From contig NZ_BARG01000082.1 in NCBI RefSeq assembly GCF_000376565.1, positions 1 to 34,781 on the forward strand: 34,781 nucleotides of DNA, written 5' to 3'. The DNA is from Streptomyces hokutonensis (GTDB lineage Bacteria; Actinomycetota; Actinomycetes; Streptomycetales; Streptomycetaceae). A program made the position numbers and the translations under genes. The notes under the pieces were generated by a model that made no database searches, was not told the origin of the DNA, and saw only the letters and a program-made list of their open reading frames with translations. Positions 22,333 to 30,236 of this stretch are shown one piece after another. How positions within the stretch are numbered: position 1 is the first letter of the stretch; each line of letters opens with the position of its first letter.

Positions 22333-22615
22333 CGTCCTGTTTCCTTCCCTCCCCCCGAGGGCGCGGCGGGGCGAGGGACCTCGACCCACCGACCGGGACC
22401 ATAGCGGTAGTGGGCGCCGGAAAGGAATGGTGTGAGGCAGGTCGCCCGGCAGGCGGCCACAGTCATATGCCGTGTTCCGTACCGCAGTTGGGCAGGACGG
22501 TGGTGGGGCCGGGATGACGAAGGTCACGCCGGGCCGGGGTTTGGGGCGGATGGTGCGTGTGCTGGGTCACGTGGCGGGGGTCACCGGTCGCAACCGCGCC
22601 TGTCGGACGGGCAAA
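22333..22615. other. Intergenic region between phosphatase and NlpC/P60 genes
   Basis: No convincing gene on either strand. It should hold the promoter of the minus-strand phosphatase gene, but no clear TANNNT box could be placed with confidence. Confidence 0.5.
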
Positions 22616-23695
22616 TCACGCATCCGGTCGCACAACACCCAATATCGGCATCGAGCCAGCCCCCGCGATCGTCACCGTACGCCCGGGGCGCGGGGCGTGG
22701 ATGATCGCGCCGTCGCCGATGTACATCGCGACATGGCTGGCGTCGTCGAAGTAGATGATCAGGTCGCCGGGGCGCATGTCCTTGACGTCCACGTGCGGCA
22801 GCTGCTTCCACTGCTCCTGCGAGGTGCGCGGGATCGGGTCGCCGGCGCTCGCCCAGGCCTGTGAGGTGAGCCCCGAGCAGTCGTACGACTTCGGGCCCTC
22901 GGCGCCCCACTCGTACGGCTTGCCGAGCTGGGCCGTCGCGTACGCCACCGCCGCCTTGCCCTCGGCGGACGCCTTGCCGCTGATGTCCTTGAGGACACCG
23001 GAGTCGAGCCAGTCGGTCTGCGCCTTCAGCGCGGCCTGCTGCTCCAGCGCGGCCAGACGTTCCTTCTCCTTCTTCTCCAGCTGGGATTCCAGCTTCTCGG
23101 CCGCCGCGATCTGGGTGGTGACCGTCTTCTTGGCCGCGGCCTTGGCCTGGCGGTTCTTCTCCAGCAGCTGCCACTGGGTGGAGGCGTCGGCGGTGTACTG
23201 CTTCAAGTCGTCCTGGGCGCGGGTCAGTTCGGCGATCAGGCCCTTGGTGGCGCGCTGGCCCTGGAGTATCCGGCCGGCGCCGTCGAGGAAGGCCTGCGGG
23301 TTGTCGCTCAGGATCAGCTGCGCCTCGTCCGGGAGCCCGCCCGTGCGGTACTGGGAGCGGGCCGCGGCACCGGCGCGGTCCTTCAACTCGTCCAGTTTCT
23401 CCTGGCCCTTGACGATCTTCTTGGCCAGTTCGACGATCTGCGCGGACTGCTTCCGCGCCTGCTCCTCGGCCGCGTTGTAGGCGTCGGTGGCGACGGCGGC
23501 GTCGTGATAGAGGTCGTCGAGCTTCGTGCGTACGGCCTCAAGGTCCTTGTTGGTCACCGGGGTTGAGGACGCGGTCGTCGAGGGGGTCGGTGTGGGCGAC
23601 GGACTCGCGAAGGCGATGCCGGGTGCCGCCAGCACGGTGACCGCGCAGACGACCGTGATTGCCGTCGTGATCAGGGCTCGCCTGCCCGCTCCCAT
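22616..23695 (-). CDS. Secreted NlpC/P60 peptidoglycan endopeptidase, RipA-like (359 aa)
   Basis: Cell-wall hydrolase cleaving peptide stems, likely used in septation, hyphal growth or germination. Signal peptide about 1-30 (RRALITTAITVVCAVTVLAAPGIAFA). A long coiled-coil region follows (about 48-240, Ala/Lys/Glu/Gln-rich), as in RipA-type proteins where it keeps the enzyme inactive. The NlpC/P60 domain occupies the last ~110 residues: catalytic Cys in SYDCSGLTSQAW, His in DASHVAMYIGDG and a second His in IIHAPRPG. GGGGCAGGGG precedes ATG 23695. It belongs to the conserved block preceding mshA in Streptomyces. Confidence 0.93.
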   Translation of the reverse strand: MGAGRRALITTAITVVCAVTVLAAPGIAFASPSPTPTPSTTASSTPVTNKDLEAVRTKLDDLYHDAAVATDAYNAAEEQARKQSAQIVELAKKIVKGQEKLDELKDRAGAAARSQYRTGGLPDEAQLILSDNPQAFLDGAGRILQGQRATKGLIAELTRAQDDLKQYTADASTQWQLLEKNRQAKAAAKKTVTTQIAAAEKLESQLEKKEKERLAALEQQAALKAQTDWLDSGVLKDISGKASAEGKAAVAYATAQLGKPYEWGAEGPKSYDCSGLTSQAWASAGDPIPRTSQEQWKQLPHVDVKDMRPGDLIIYFDDASHVAMYIGDGAIIHAPRPGRTVTIAGAGSMPILGVVRPDA

Positions 23696-23818
23696 ACCCC
23701 TGCCCCCACATCCCGTATCTGATTGACCGTCAGTAACTTACGGACGCCTGGGGGATCGTGCCATGTCCACACAGAAAACGACAGGGGCTGTACTGCCCGT
23801 ACTTCTTCCCTTTCCTTC

Positions 23819-23832
23819 CAGGTCATGACCTG
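23819..23832. promoter_or_regulatory. 14-bp palindrome upstream of NlpC/P60 gene
   Basis: CAGGTCATGACCTG is a perfect palindrome about 125 bp upstream of the hydrolase start, in the gap before the methyltransferase stop. A CCGT-AAGTTACTG-ACGG imperfect dyad lies nearer the gene (about 23727-23743). The binding protein is unknown. Confidence 0.45.
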
Positions 23833-23897
23833 TCACGGCGATTTCCCCGCCCGTGTGACGAACGGCCGACGGAGATCGTTCCCCGCAGGCCGCCCGT

Positions 23898-24746
23898 TCA
23901 CCCCAGCGGGGCCAAGGCCCCCCACTCCACGGTCACTTCGCCCTGCCGCCACCGCGCCGGACCGTCCACCACCGGCCAGTCGGCGGTGAGGTCCCGCACC
24001 GCGCGGATCCAGCGCTGACGGGCGCCGTAGGAGGCGTAGGGCGCGGCGGCGGCCCAGGCGCGGTCGAAGTCGCGGAGGAAGGAGTGCACCGGTTCGCCGG
24101 GCACGTTGCGGTGGATGAGGGCCTTGGGGAGCCGTTCGGCGAGGTCGGACGGCCGCTCCAGGGAACCGAGCCGCGCCGCGAAGGTGACCGTCCGCGGCCC
24201 CTCGGGCCCGAGCGCGACCCACACGTGCCGCCGCCCGATCTCGTCGCAGGTCCCCTCGACCAACAGCCCGCCCCGGGAGCCCCCGCCCGCCGGCGCGAGC
24301 CGCCCGCACAGCCGCGCCCACACCTCGGCGACCTGCGCCTCGTCGTACTGCCGCAGCACGTTCGCCGCGCGGATCAGCGACGGCCGCTGCGGTACGGGGA
24401 TCTCGAACCCGCCGTGCCGGAACACCAGCCCCTCCCGCTCGTACGGCAGGGCCGCCGCGACCCGCGCCGGTTCGATCTCGACCCCGACCACACGCGCGTG
24501 CGGGGCGACGGAACGGAGCCGCTCCAGCAGCTCCACGGCCGTCCAGGGCGCGGCACCGTACCCGAGATCGACGGCGAGGGGCTCGTCGGCCCGCCGCAGC
24601 TCCGCCCCGTGCGTCGCCACGATCCAGCGGTCCATGCGGCGCAGCCGGTTGGGGTTGGTCGTCCCGCGGGTGACTGTGCCTACGATGGGGGTCCCCCCGC
24701 TCGAGCGAAGTCGAGAGTGGGGGAGGGCGGTTGCGCGGGCTGTCAT
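23898..24746 (-). CDS. Class I SAM-dependent methyltransferase (282 aa)
   Basis: Predicted Rossmann-fold methyltransferase. The SAM-binding motif I is LAVDLGYGAAPWTAVELLERL, acidic motif II is VVGVEIEP, and a conserved RGTTNPNRLRRMDRW block precedes it. The C-terminal half (HVWVALGPEGPRTVTFAARLGSLERPSDLAERLPKALIHRNVPG) is typical of an actinobacterial family of unknown substrate found near mshA. ATG 24746 is supported by TACCCT lying 7 nt upstream on the minus strand. A repetitive element (about 24686-24725) is translated in frame near the N-terminus as PHSRLRSSGGTP, separating the start from the conserved block. Confidence 0.82.
   Translation of the reverse strand: MTARATALPHSRLRSSGGTPIVGTVTRGTTNPNRLRRMDRWIVATHGAELRRADEPLAVDLGYGAAPWTAVELLERLRSVAPHARVVGVEIEPARVAAALPYEREGLVFRHGGFEIPVPQRPSLIRAANVLRQYDEAQVAEVWARLCGRLAPAGGGSRGGLLVEGTCDEIGRRHVWVALGPEGPRTVTFAARLGSLERPSDLAERLPKALIHRNVPGEPVHSFLRDFDRAWAAAAPYASYGARQRWIRAVRDLTADWPVVDGPARWRQGEVTVEWGALAPLG
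24686..24725. repeat. Streptomyces-type dispersed palindromic repeat
   Basis: An element with outer arms CCCCC (24694-24698) and GGGGG (24719-24723), inner arms CTCGA/TCGAG around GCGAAG, and a GGGGGTCCCCC dyad on its edge. Near-identical elements of the type CTCGAGCGAAG...GGGGGA recur across streptomycete genomes, by memory. Here it lies inside the 5' part of the methyltransferase gene. Confidence 0.6.
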
Positions 24747-24930
24747 GGGTACGAGGGTAGGCGGGTGCGGTCATGGCGAGCCGCGGTGCCGGTACGGGAG
24801 ACGAGGGACGGGGCGGCCACGACGCCGACGGCCGACGGATCGCGGTGCCGCTGCCGGCGGCATCCGTGCGCGGCGCCGGCGACTGCCGTACGACGGCACC
24901 CGCACCCTCCGGCCCGGCCGCTCGCCGAGA

Positions 24931-25629
24931 TCAGCGCGAGCCGCGGCCCGCCCTGCGGCGCAGGGCCACGACGATGCCGCCGCCCGCCGCGACCAGGGCG
25001 GCCGCGGTGCCCGCGAACGCGACGGTCCCGTTGCCGGCGCCGGTCTCGGCGAGGTGTGTGCCACCGCCCGCGGGCGACGGAGCGCTGCTCACCGCGGGCA
25101 CGGGGCTGCTGCTCTCCGTGGAGGAGGGGGACGACGCGGAGGGGCTGGAGGACGGTTCCGGCGAGGTCGAGGGCTGTGCGGACGCAGAAGCGGACGCCGA
25201 GGCGGACGCCGACGCGCCGCACGTCACGTCCGGGACGACCACCATCGGCGTGATGTCGTCGTCGACCTTGTCTCCCGCCTTGACGTGGACCCGGAAGGTC
25301 TCACCGGCGTACCAGTCCAGCGGCTTGAGGTCGACGCTGACGCCCTCGGCGGTCGGGTGGGCGATGGTCTCGGTGTCGACCAGCCGCTCCTCATGCGAAT
25401 CGGCCATGGTCAGTTGGAGGTACAGCCCGATCGTGGCCGGAGTCCCGCTCGCGTCCTTGTCCGTGACGCGGATGACGCCGTTGTCCTGGGCGTCGCAGAG
25501 CGGGACCGCGGTGAAGTCGCCGATGCTGCAGGCGAGCGCGGTGTGGGCGGCGGCGAGGGAGAGCGCGGCCGCGGCGGTCGAGGTGCCTATGGCGCGGGCC
25601 GCCCTGGCGGCACGGGGGGAGAGGGACAC
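24931..25629 (-). CDS. Sortase-anchored surface protein, LAETG type (232 aa)
   Basis: Secreted cell-wall protein. Signal peptide covers about 1-34 (RAARAIGTSTAAAALSLAAAHTALA). A ~100-residue beta-rich domain with two Cys (ACSIGDF and PLCDAQ), plus a third in VTCGAS, follows. Then comes an Ala/Ser dipeptide run and a Ser/Pro/Thr-rich wall-spanning stretch. The C-terminus is a sorting signal: LAETG, hydrophobic helix (TVAFAGTAAALVAAGGGIVVAL) and RRRAGRGSR. LAXTG is the motif used by class E sortases of Streptomyces, which also anchor long chaplins. GTG 25629 follows AAGGAC and starts at the signal peptide. Ligand or role unknown. Confidence 0.88.
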   Translation of the reverse strand: MSLSPRAARAARAIGTSTAAAALSLAAAHTALACSIGDFTAVPLCDAQDNGVIRVTDKDASGTPATIGLYLQLTMADSHEERLVDTETIAHPTAEGVSVDLKPLDWYAGETFRVHVKAGDKVDDDITPMVVVPDVTCGASASASASASASAQPSTSPEPSSSPSASSPSSTESSSPVPAVSSAPSPAGGGTHLAETGAGNGTVAFAGTAAALVAAGGGIVVALRRRAGRGSR

Positions 25630-25984
25630 GCTTGTCCTTAGGTCGAAGGGCCCGGGACCACGTCGTAGAGTCCGAGCGCCCGACACGTCTACAAGCCCTG
25701 TGGCCCCGCTGTCAAAGGTTGTATCGGCGCAGGTCAAGAGGTGGCGAAAGGGTGGTCGGCGACAGCTCTGCGACCGGTCAAGCGATGGTCATGGACATGG
25801 TCGACCGCAGCTCGGCGCGCCAGCCGCCCACGCAGTAACGGCTCGAACGGTTGAGCGACCTCTGGTAATACCCAGGCAAAATCCCCATGCGCCGGAATGA
25901 GAATCCCGCCCCCCGGCGTTGCACCCCCTTGGAGGGAACCGCACGCCCTCCCTGAGGCATGCCCGCAGCGAGGAGGAACGCCAC
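25630..25984. other. Divergent intergenic region between LAETG gene and mshA
   Basis: 355 bp without a supported gene. It holds the SigR-type promoter of mshA (25894-25920), possibly a second promoter around GGTAATACC (25864-25872), and the upstream region of the minus-strand surface-protein gene. Confidence 0.6.
25894..25920 (+). promoter_or_regulatory. SigR-type promoter of mshA
   Basis: GGAAT (25894-25898), 19 nt, GTT (25918-25920) match the thiol-stress sigma factor SigR consensus GGAAT-N18/19-GTT. In S. coelicolor mycothiol synthesis genes including mshA are under SigR control (established). Transcription would start near 25927, leaving a leader of about 58 nt. Confidence 0.7.
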
Positions 25985-27322
25985 GTGAGCCAGTACGTCA
26001 GCAGGCTCGGGCGGCGTTCCCAGGCGCCGTCGGCCCGGCTGCGGCTGCACCGGAAACCCCGCCGGGTCGCCATGCTCTCCGTGCACACCTCGCCGCTGCA
26101 CCAGCCCGGCACGGGCGACGCGGGCGGCATGAACGTCTACATCGTGGAGCTCGCGCAGCGCCTCGCCGCGATCAACATCGAGGTGGAGATCTTCACGCGC
26201 GCGACCACCGCCGTCCTGCCCCCGACCGTCGAACTGGCCCCGGGCGTCCTCGTCCGGCACGTCGACGCAGGGCCGTACGAAGGTCTCGCCAAGGAGGAAC
26301 TCCCCGCCCAGCTCTGCGCGTTCACGCACGGAGTGATGCAGGCGTGGGCCGGCCACCGCCCGGGCTACTACGACCTCGTGCACTCGCACTACTGGCTCTC
26401 CGGTCACGTCGGCTGGCTCGCCGCGCAGCGCTGGGGCGTCCCCCTCGTGCACGCGATGCACACCATGGCCAAGGTCAAGAACGCCAACCTGGCCGACGGC
26501 GACACCCCCGAACCCGCCGCCCGCGTCATCGGCGAGACCCAGATCGTCGCCGCCGCCGACCGCCTCATCGCCAACACGGCGGAGGAGGCCGACGAACTCG
26601 TACGGCACTACGCCGCCGACCCCGCCAAGGTCGCCGTGGTCCACCCGGGCGTGAACCTCGAACGCTTCCGGCCGGCGGACGGCCGAGCGGCGGCCCGCGC
26701 CCGCCTCGGCCTCCCGCAGGACGCCCTCATCCCGCTCTTCGCCGGGCGCATCCAGCCCCTGAAGGCCCCGGACGTGCTGCTGCGCGCGGTCGCGGTCCTG
26801 CTGGACGAGCGGCCCGAGCTGCGCTCGAACATCGTCGTCCCCGTCGTCGGCGGCCCCAGCGGCAGCGGTCTCGCCAAGCCGGAGGGCTTGCAGAAGCTGG
26901 CCGCGCGGCTGGGCATCGCGGATGTCGTACAGTTCCGGCCGCCGGTCGGGCAGGAGCAGCTCGCGGACTGGTTCCGGGCCGCGTCCGTGCTGGTCATGCC
27001 CTCGTACAGCGAGTCCTTCGGGCTGGTCGCCATAGAGGCGCAGGCGGCCGGTACGCCGGTGCTCGCGGCCGCGGTCGGCGGCCTCCCGGTGGCCGTGCGC
27101 GACGGCGAGACCGGCTTCCTCGTCCAGGGGCACGATCCCGCGGCCTACGCGCGCGTCCTGCGCACCCTCGCCGACGACCCCCACCTCGCTCCCCGCATGG
27201 GCGAGGCCGCCGCCCGGCACGCGGAGTGCTTCGGCTGGGACACGGCCGCCGCCGCCACGGCCGACGTCTACGCGGCCGCGGCCCAGGCCCACCGCCGTCA
27301 CGTACGCTCGCACCATGGGTGA
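25985..27322 (+). CDS. mshA: D-inositol-3-phosphate glycosyltransferase MshA (445 aa)
   Basis: First enzyme of mycothiol biosynthesis: transfers N-acetylglucosamine from UDP-GlcNAc to 1L-myo-inositol 3-phosphate. GT-B fold, family GT4. N-terminal glycine loop SPLHQPGTGDAGGMNVYI binds the acceptor and phosphates. The DLVHSHYWLSGHVGWLA and HTMAKVKN segments are characteristic of MshA. The C-terminal domain has FAGRIQPLKAPDVLL and the E-x7-E motif in YSESFGLVAIEAQAAGTPV. GTG 25985 follows GAGGAGGA at good distance. It overlaps the YbjN-domain gene by 8 nt at the 3' end. Likely induced by thiol oxidation through the SigR promoter upstream. Confidence 0.96.
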   Translation: MSQYVSRLGRRSQAPSARLRLHRKPRRVAMLSVHTSPLHQPGTGDAGGMNVYIVELAQRLAAINIEVEIFTRATTAVLPPTVELAPGVLVRHVDAGPYEGLAKEELPAQLCAFTHGVMQAWAGHRPGYYDLVHSHYWLSGHVGWLAAQRWGVPLVHAMHTMAKVKNANLADGDTPEPAARVIGETQIVAAADRLIANTAEEADELVRHYAADPAKVAVVHPGVNLERFRPADGRAAARARLGLPQDALIPLFAGRIQPLKAPDVLLRAVAVLLDERPELRSNIVVPVVGGPSGSGLAKPEGLQKLAARLGIADVVQFRPPVGQEQLADWFRAASVLVMPSYSESFGLVAIEAQAAGTPVLAAAVGGLPVAVRDGETGFLVQGHDPAAYARVLRTLADDPHLAPRMGEAAARHAECFGWDTAAAATADVYAAAAQAHRRHVRSHHG

Positions 27323-27824
27323 GAAAGCGGACCAGGACCGGGCGGCGCAGGTCGTCGAGGGTTTCCTCAAGGGCGCCGAACTCGACTGGGAGAGCCCGGA
27401 GTCGGGCACCTTCGTGGTCCAACTCCCGGGCACCCGCAAGCTGTCGACGACCGTCTCCCTCCTCGTCGGCCGCCACTCCCTCTCGCTCAACGCCTTCGTC
27501 ATCCGCCACCCGGACGAGAACGAGACCGGCGTCCACCGCTGGCTCCTGGAGCGCAACCTCAAGCTGTACGGCGTGAGTTACGCCGTCGACCAGCTCGGTG
27601 ACGTGTACGTCACCGGCCGCCTCCCCCTCTCCGCCGTCACCGAGGCCGAGATCGACCGCCTCCTCGGCCAGGTCCTGGAGGCCGCCGACGGCAGCTTCAA
27701 CACCCTGCTGGAGCTGGGCTTCTCCTCCGCGATCCGCAAGGAGTACGCGTGGCGGGTGTCGCGCGGCGAGTCCACGCGGAACCTGGATGCGTTCACACAT
27801 CTGACTCAGCGGCCGACCGACTGA
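27315..27824 (+). CDS. YbjN-domain protein (169 aa)
   Basis: Cytosolic protein with a YbjN fold resembling type III secretion chaperones, of unclear function, always found next to mshA in Streptomyces by my recollection. Conserved wording: FVVQLPGTRKLSTTVSLLVGRHSLSLNAFVIRHPDEN, VHRWLLERNLKLYGVSYAVDQLGDVYVTGRLPL and LLELGFSSAIRKEYAWR. It overlaps the end of mshA, yet TACGCT (27303-27308) lies exactly 6 nt before ATG 27315, so it probably has its own leaderless transcript in addition to read-through. A small CCCCG/CGGGG hairpin follows the stop at 27842-27855. Confidence 0.9.
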   Translation: MGEKADQDRAAQVVEGFLKGAELDWESPESGTFVVQLPGTRKLSTTVSLLVGRHSLSLNAFVIRHPDENETGVHRWLLERNLKLYGVSYAVDQLGDVYVTGRLPLSAVTEAEIDRLLGQVLEAADGSFNTLLELGFSSAIRKEYAWRVSRGESTRNLDAFTHLTQRPTD

Positions 27825-27934
27825 CCTCAGTCCGACCTCTTCCCCGCCAACGGGGCTTCGTGGCATGCTCGCCGCCAGCACATTTCTGAACGTCGTTCAC
27901 ATCCATGAAGAGCCGCGTGGGAGGACGTACGTAC

Positions 27935-29581
27935 ATGAGCCACACCCGTCACACCCGCCTCACCAGACGAACCCTGCTCGGAAGCACGCTGGCCCTGGCG
28001 GTCCCCCTCCCGAAACCGGGACCCACGAGCCCCCGGGGTGAAGTCCCCTCCCTCTGGCGGGAGTTCACCCGCACCCCCTTCACCCACCCGCAGATCCCCT
28101 ACATCGGCAGGGCGGGCGCCCGGCGCCACCCCCGCCCCGCCCGGGCGTTCGACGTCCTCCGCTACGGCGCTGTCGCGGACGGCGTCACCGACTCCGCCCC
28201 CGCGATCAACCGTGCCATCGCCGCTGCCGGCCGGGCCGGCGGTGGCACGGTCCACATCCCGCCCGGCACCTTCCGCATCGACGACGTGATCCGCGTGGGC
28301 TACTCGAACGTCGTGGTCAAGGGCGCGGGCAGCGACCGTACGAAGCTCTACGCGACAAAGAACCTCACCGAGCTGATCGGCGTCTACGGCTCCCGCTACG
28401 GCGGCGACAAGTCGTCCTGGTCCTGGGCGGGCGGCCTCATCTGGCTTGCTCCGACGGCGCGTTGGGACTCACTGGTCGCCGCGATCAGGGCGAAGGCCTG
28501 GCCCTTCGAGGGCTGGACCGGCAACAGGCGTGACGAATGGCGGCAGTTGACGGCCGTCGAACCGGCCCGGCAGGGCGAGTGGACGGTGCGGGTCGCGGAC
28601 GCCTCGCAACTGAACCCGGGTGAACTGGTGTTGCTCCGCCTCTCCGACGACACCGCCCACACCCTCCTCCAGCACATGGCGGGCGGCGGCCCCGGCCCCG
28701 AGGCGTACTACTGGGACGACAAGACGAAGCTTCTGTCCTACGTCCCCTACGAATGGCCCGTCCGGATCGCCCACGTCCACGGCCGCAGGGTGACGCTCGA
28801 ACGCCCGCTGCCCCTCGACCTCCGCCCCGAGTGGAACCCCCAATTCACCACCCACGTGCAGGAGTTGACGGGCTCGGGCGTCGAAGGCCTCACCCTGGAG
28901 GCGGTCGAGACCCCGCAGCAGCCGCACCTCCTCGACAAGGGCTACAACGGGGTCGTCCTCCAATGCGCCTACGACTGCCGGGTGGACGATGTGACGGTCC
29001 GTCATGTGGACAACGGCTTCGGCCTGGTGGCGGCCTCGGCCTGCACCCTGCGCGGTACGACCGTGGCGGGCCGCGGCTCGCACCACCCCTACTTCTGCCG
29101 CGAGGGCTCGCACGACAACCTCATCGAGGACTTCACGATCGAGGACCGCACCGTCCCGGCCCCGCCCAACACCCAGCTCCACGGCATCAATGTCGAGGGC
29201 CTGTCCTCCTACAACGTCTGGTCGCGCGGCGACATGCGCATGGGCACCTTCGACAGCCACCGCGGCCTGCCCTTCGCCGACGTGCGCACCGACATCACGG
29301 TCAACAACAACGGCCGCCACGGCGGTGACGCGAACGCCGGCCCGCTCTTCGGCGCCCGCTTCACCCACTGGAACATCCGCGTCACCAACGGCCGCGCGGG
29401 CCTGATGAAGATCGACCAACTCGCCCCGTACAGCGCCACGGTGGGCCTGAACACGGTCACCGAGTTCGACCAGACCGACGTCCCGGACTTCACCGGCGAC
29501 CTGCACTCCCGCCTGGAGCTCTACGGCACGACGGACGCCGTACGGCCGCGGAACCTGTACGAGGCGCAGCGGAAGCTGTGA
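27935..29581 (+). CDS. Tat-exported right-handed beta-helix (pectate-lyase-fold) protein (548 aa)
   Basis: Predicted secreted carbohydrate-active protein. A twin-arginine signal (LTRRTLLGSTLALAVPLP) is at the N-terminus. The fold starts with the pectate-lyase superfamily opening FDVLRYGAVADGVTDSAPAINRAIAAAGRAGGGTVHIPPGTFRID, followed by parallel beta-helix coils rich in Asn and Asp (VVVKGAG, GVEGLTLEAVE, CAYDCRVDDVTVRHVDNGFGLVAA, GSHDNLIEDFTIEDRTV). It could be a glycosidase or lyase acting on a plant or microbial polysaccharide. ATG 27935 is chosen over ATG 27905 because GGGAGGA lies 9 nt upstream and the Tat motif starts soon after. Monocistronic by context. Confidence 0.85.
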   Translation: MSHTRHTRLTRRTLLGSTLALAVPLPKPGPTSPRGEVPSLWREFTRTPFTHPQIPYIGRAGARRHPRPARAFDVLRYGAVADGVTDSAPAINRAIAAAGRAGGGTVHIPPGTFRIDDVIRVGYSNVVVKGAGSDRTKLYATKNLTELIGVYGSRYGGDKSSWSWAGGLIWLAPTARWDSLVAAIRAKAWPFEGWTGNRRDEWRQLTAVEPARQGEWTVRVADASQLNPGELVLLRLSDDTAHTLLQHMAGGGPGPEAYYWDDKTKLLSYVPYEWPVRIAHVHGRRVTLERPLPLDLRPEWNPQFTTHVQELTGSGVEGLTLEAVETPQQPHLLDKGYNGVVLQCAYDCRVDDVTVRHVDNGFGLVAASACTLRGTTVAGRGSHHPYFCREGSHDNLIEDFTIEDRTVPAPPNTQLHGINVEGLSSYNVWSRGDMRMGTFDSHRGLPFADVRTDITVNNNGRHGGDANAGPLFGARFTHWNIRVTNGRAGLMKIDQLAPYSATVGLNTVTEFDQTDVPDFTGDLHSRLELYGTTDAVRPRNLYEAQRKL

Positions 29582-29582
29582 C

Positions 29583-30227
29583 TCAGGTGCGCCACAGGGT
29601 GTCGTAGCCGATGAAGTCGAACATGCGCTGTCCGGGCGGGAGTCGGCGGTTCTCGCCGGTGAAGCGGTGGGCGCCGACGGACGCGGTGAGCGCGGGATCG
29701 GAGACCCACACCCGCTCGAAGCCGCGCTCCTCCAGCCAGGCGCAGATCTGCGGGACGAGGTCCGGGGCCTTGCGGTTACGGGTCCAGATCACCGTGCCCC
29801 CGGTCCGGCACAGCGCGGTGCAGTGGTCCAGGAGGCGTTCGACGTCCGGGTCGGTGATGTTGCCGAGGACACCGCAGAGGAGGACGAGGTCGGCGGGCGC
29901 GAGGTCGGCGTACTGGTCGGTCGACGAGGCGTCCCCGGCGACGACTTCGACCCCGGGGAGGCCCGCGGCCCGGGCGGCCTCAGTCGCGTGGGCGACGTTG
30001 CGTTCGTCCAACTCGACCAGCCGGGCGCGGACTTCGGCCCGGCGGGGATGGTCCGCCAGTACGCCGATCAGGTCGCGGCCCTGTCCGGCGCAGAGGCTGA
30101 TCGCGGTGAGCGGGCCCGCCGGGGCGGTGTCGAGGGCGTACCGGACGCGTTCCTGGACGCGGGTGAGGCGCTCGCTGAGGTAGGAGTCGGGGGAGTCGTA
30201 GGCGTCGTGCCACTCGTGCCAGTCCAT
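29583..30227 (-). CDS. Class I SAM-dependent methyltransferase (214 aa)
   Basis: Small Rossmann-fold methyltransferase: SAM-binding motif I AISLCAGQGRDLIGVLADHP, acidic motif LVELDERN, VVAGDASSTDQYADLAPADLVLLCGVLGNITD as motifs II-III. The C-terminus with AWLEERGFERVWVSDP resembles O- or N-methyltransferases of small molecules; the substrate is unknown. ATG 30227 is supported by TAGGTT ending 6 nt upstream on the minus strand. That -10 box overlaps the 3' end of the neighbouring AraC gene. Confidence 0.85.
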   Translation of the reverse strand: MDWHEWHDAYDSPDSYLSERLTRVQERVRYALDTAPAGPLTAISLCAGQGRDLIGVLADHPRRAEVRARLVELDERNVAHATEAARAAGLPGVEVVAGDASSTDQYADLAPADLVLLCGVLGNITDPDVERLLDHCTALCRTGGTVIWTRNRKAPDLVPQICAWLEERGFERVWVSDPALTASVGAHRFTGENRRLPPGQRMFDFIGYDTLWRT

Positions 30228-30236
30228 GCCCGGAAC

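Noticed and set aside
23696..23897. Possible ydaO (c-di-AMP) riboswitch upstream of the NlpC/P60 gene
   Set aside because: Such riboswitches precede some streptomycete wall-hydrolase genes, but I could not place the conserved elements in this leader; only a palindrome is visible.
25778..27562. Very long minus-strand frame opposite mshA
   Set aside because: Val/Gly/Arg-rich antisense shadow; mshA itself is unmistakable and the frame has no start signal or domain.
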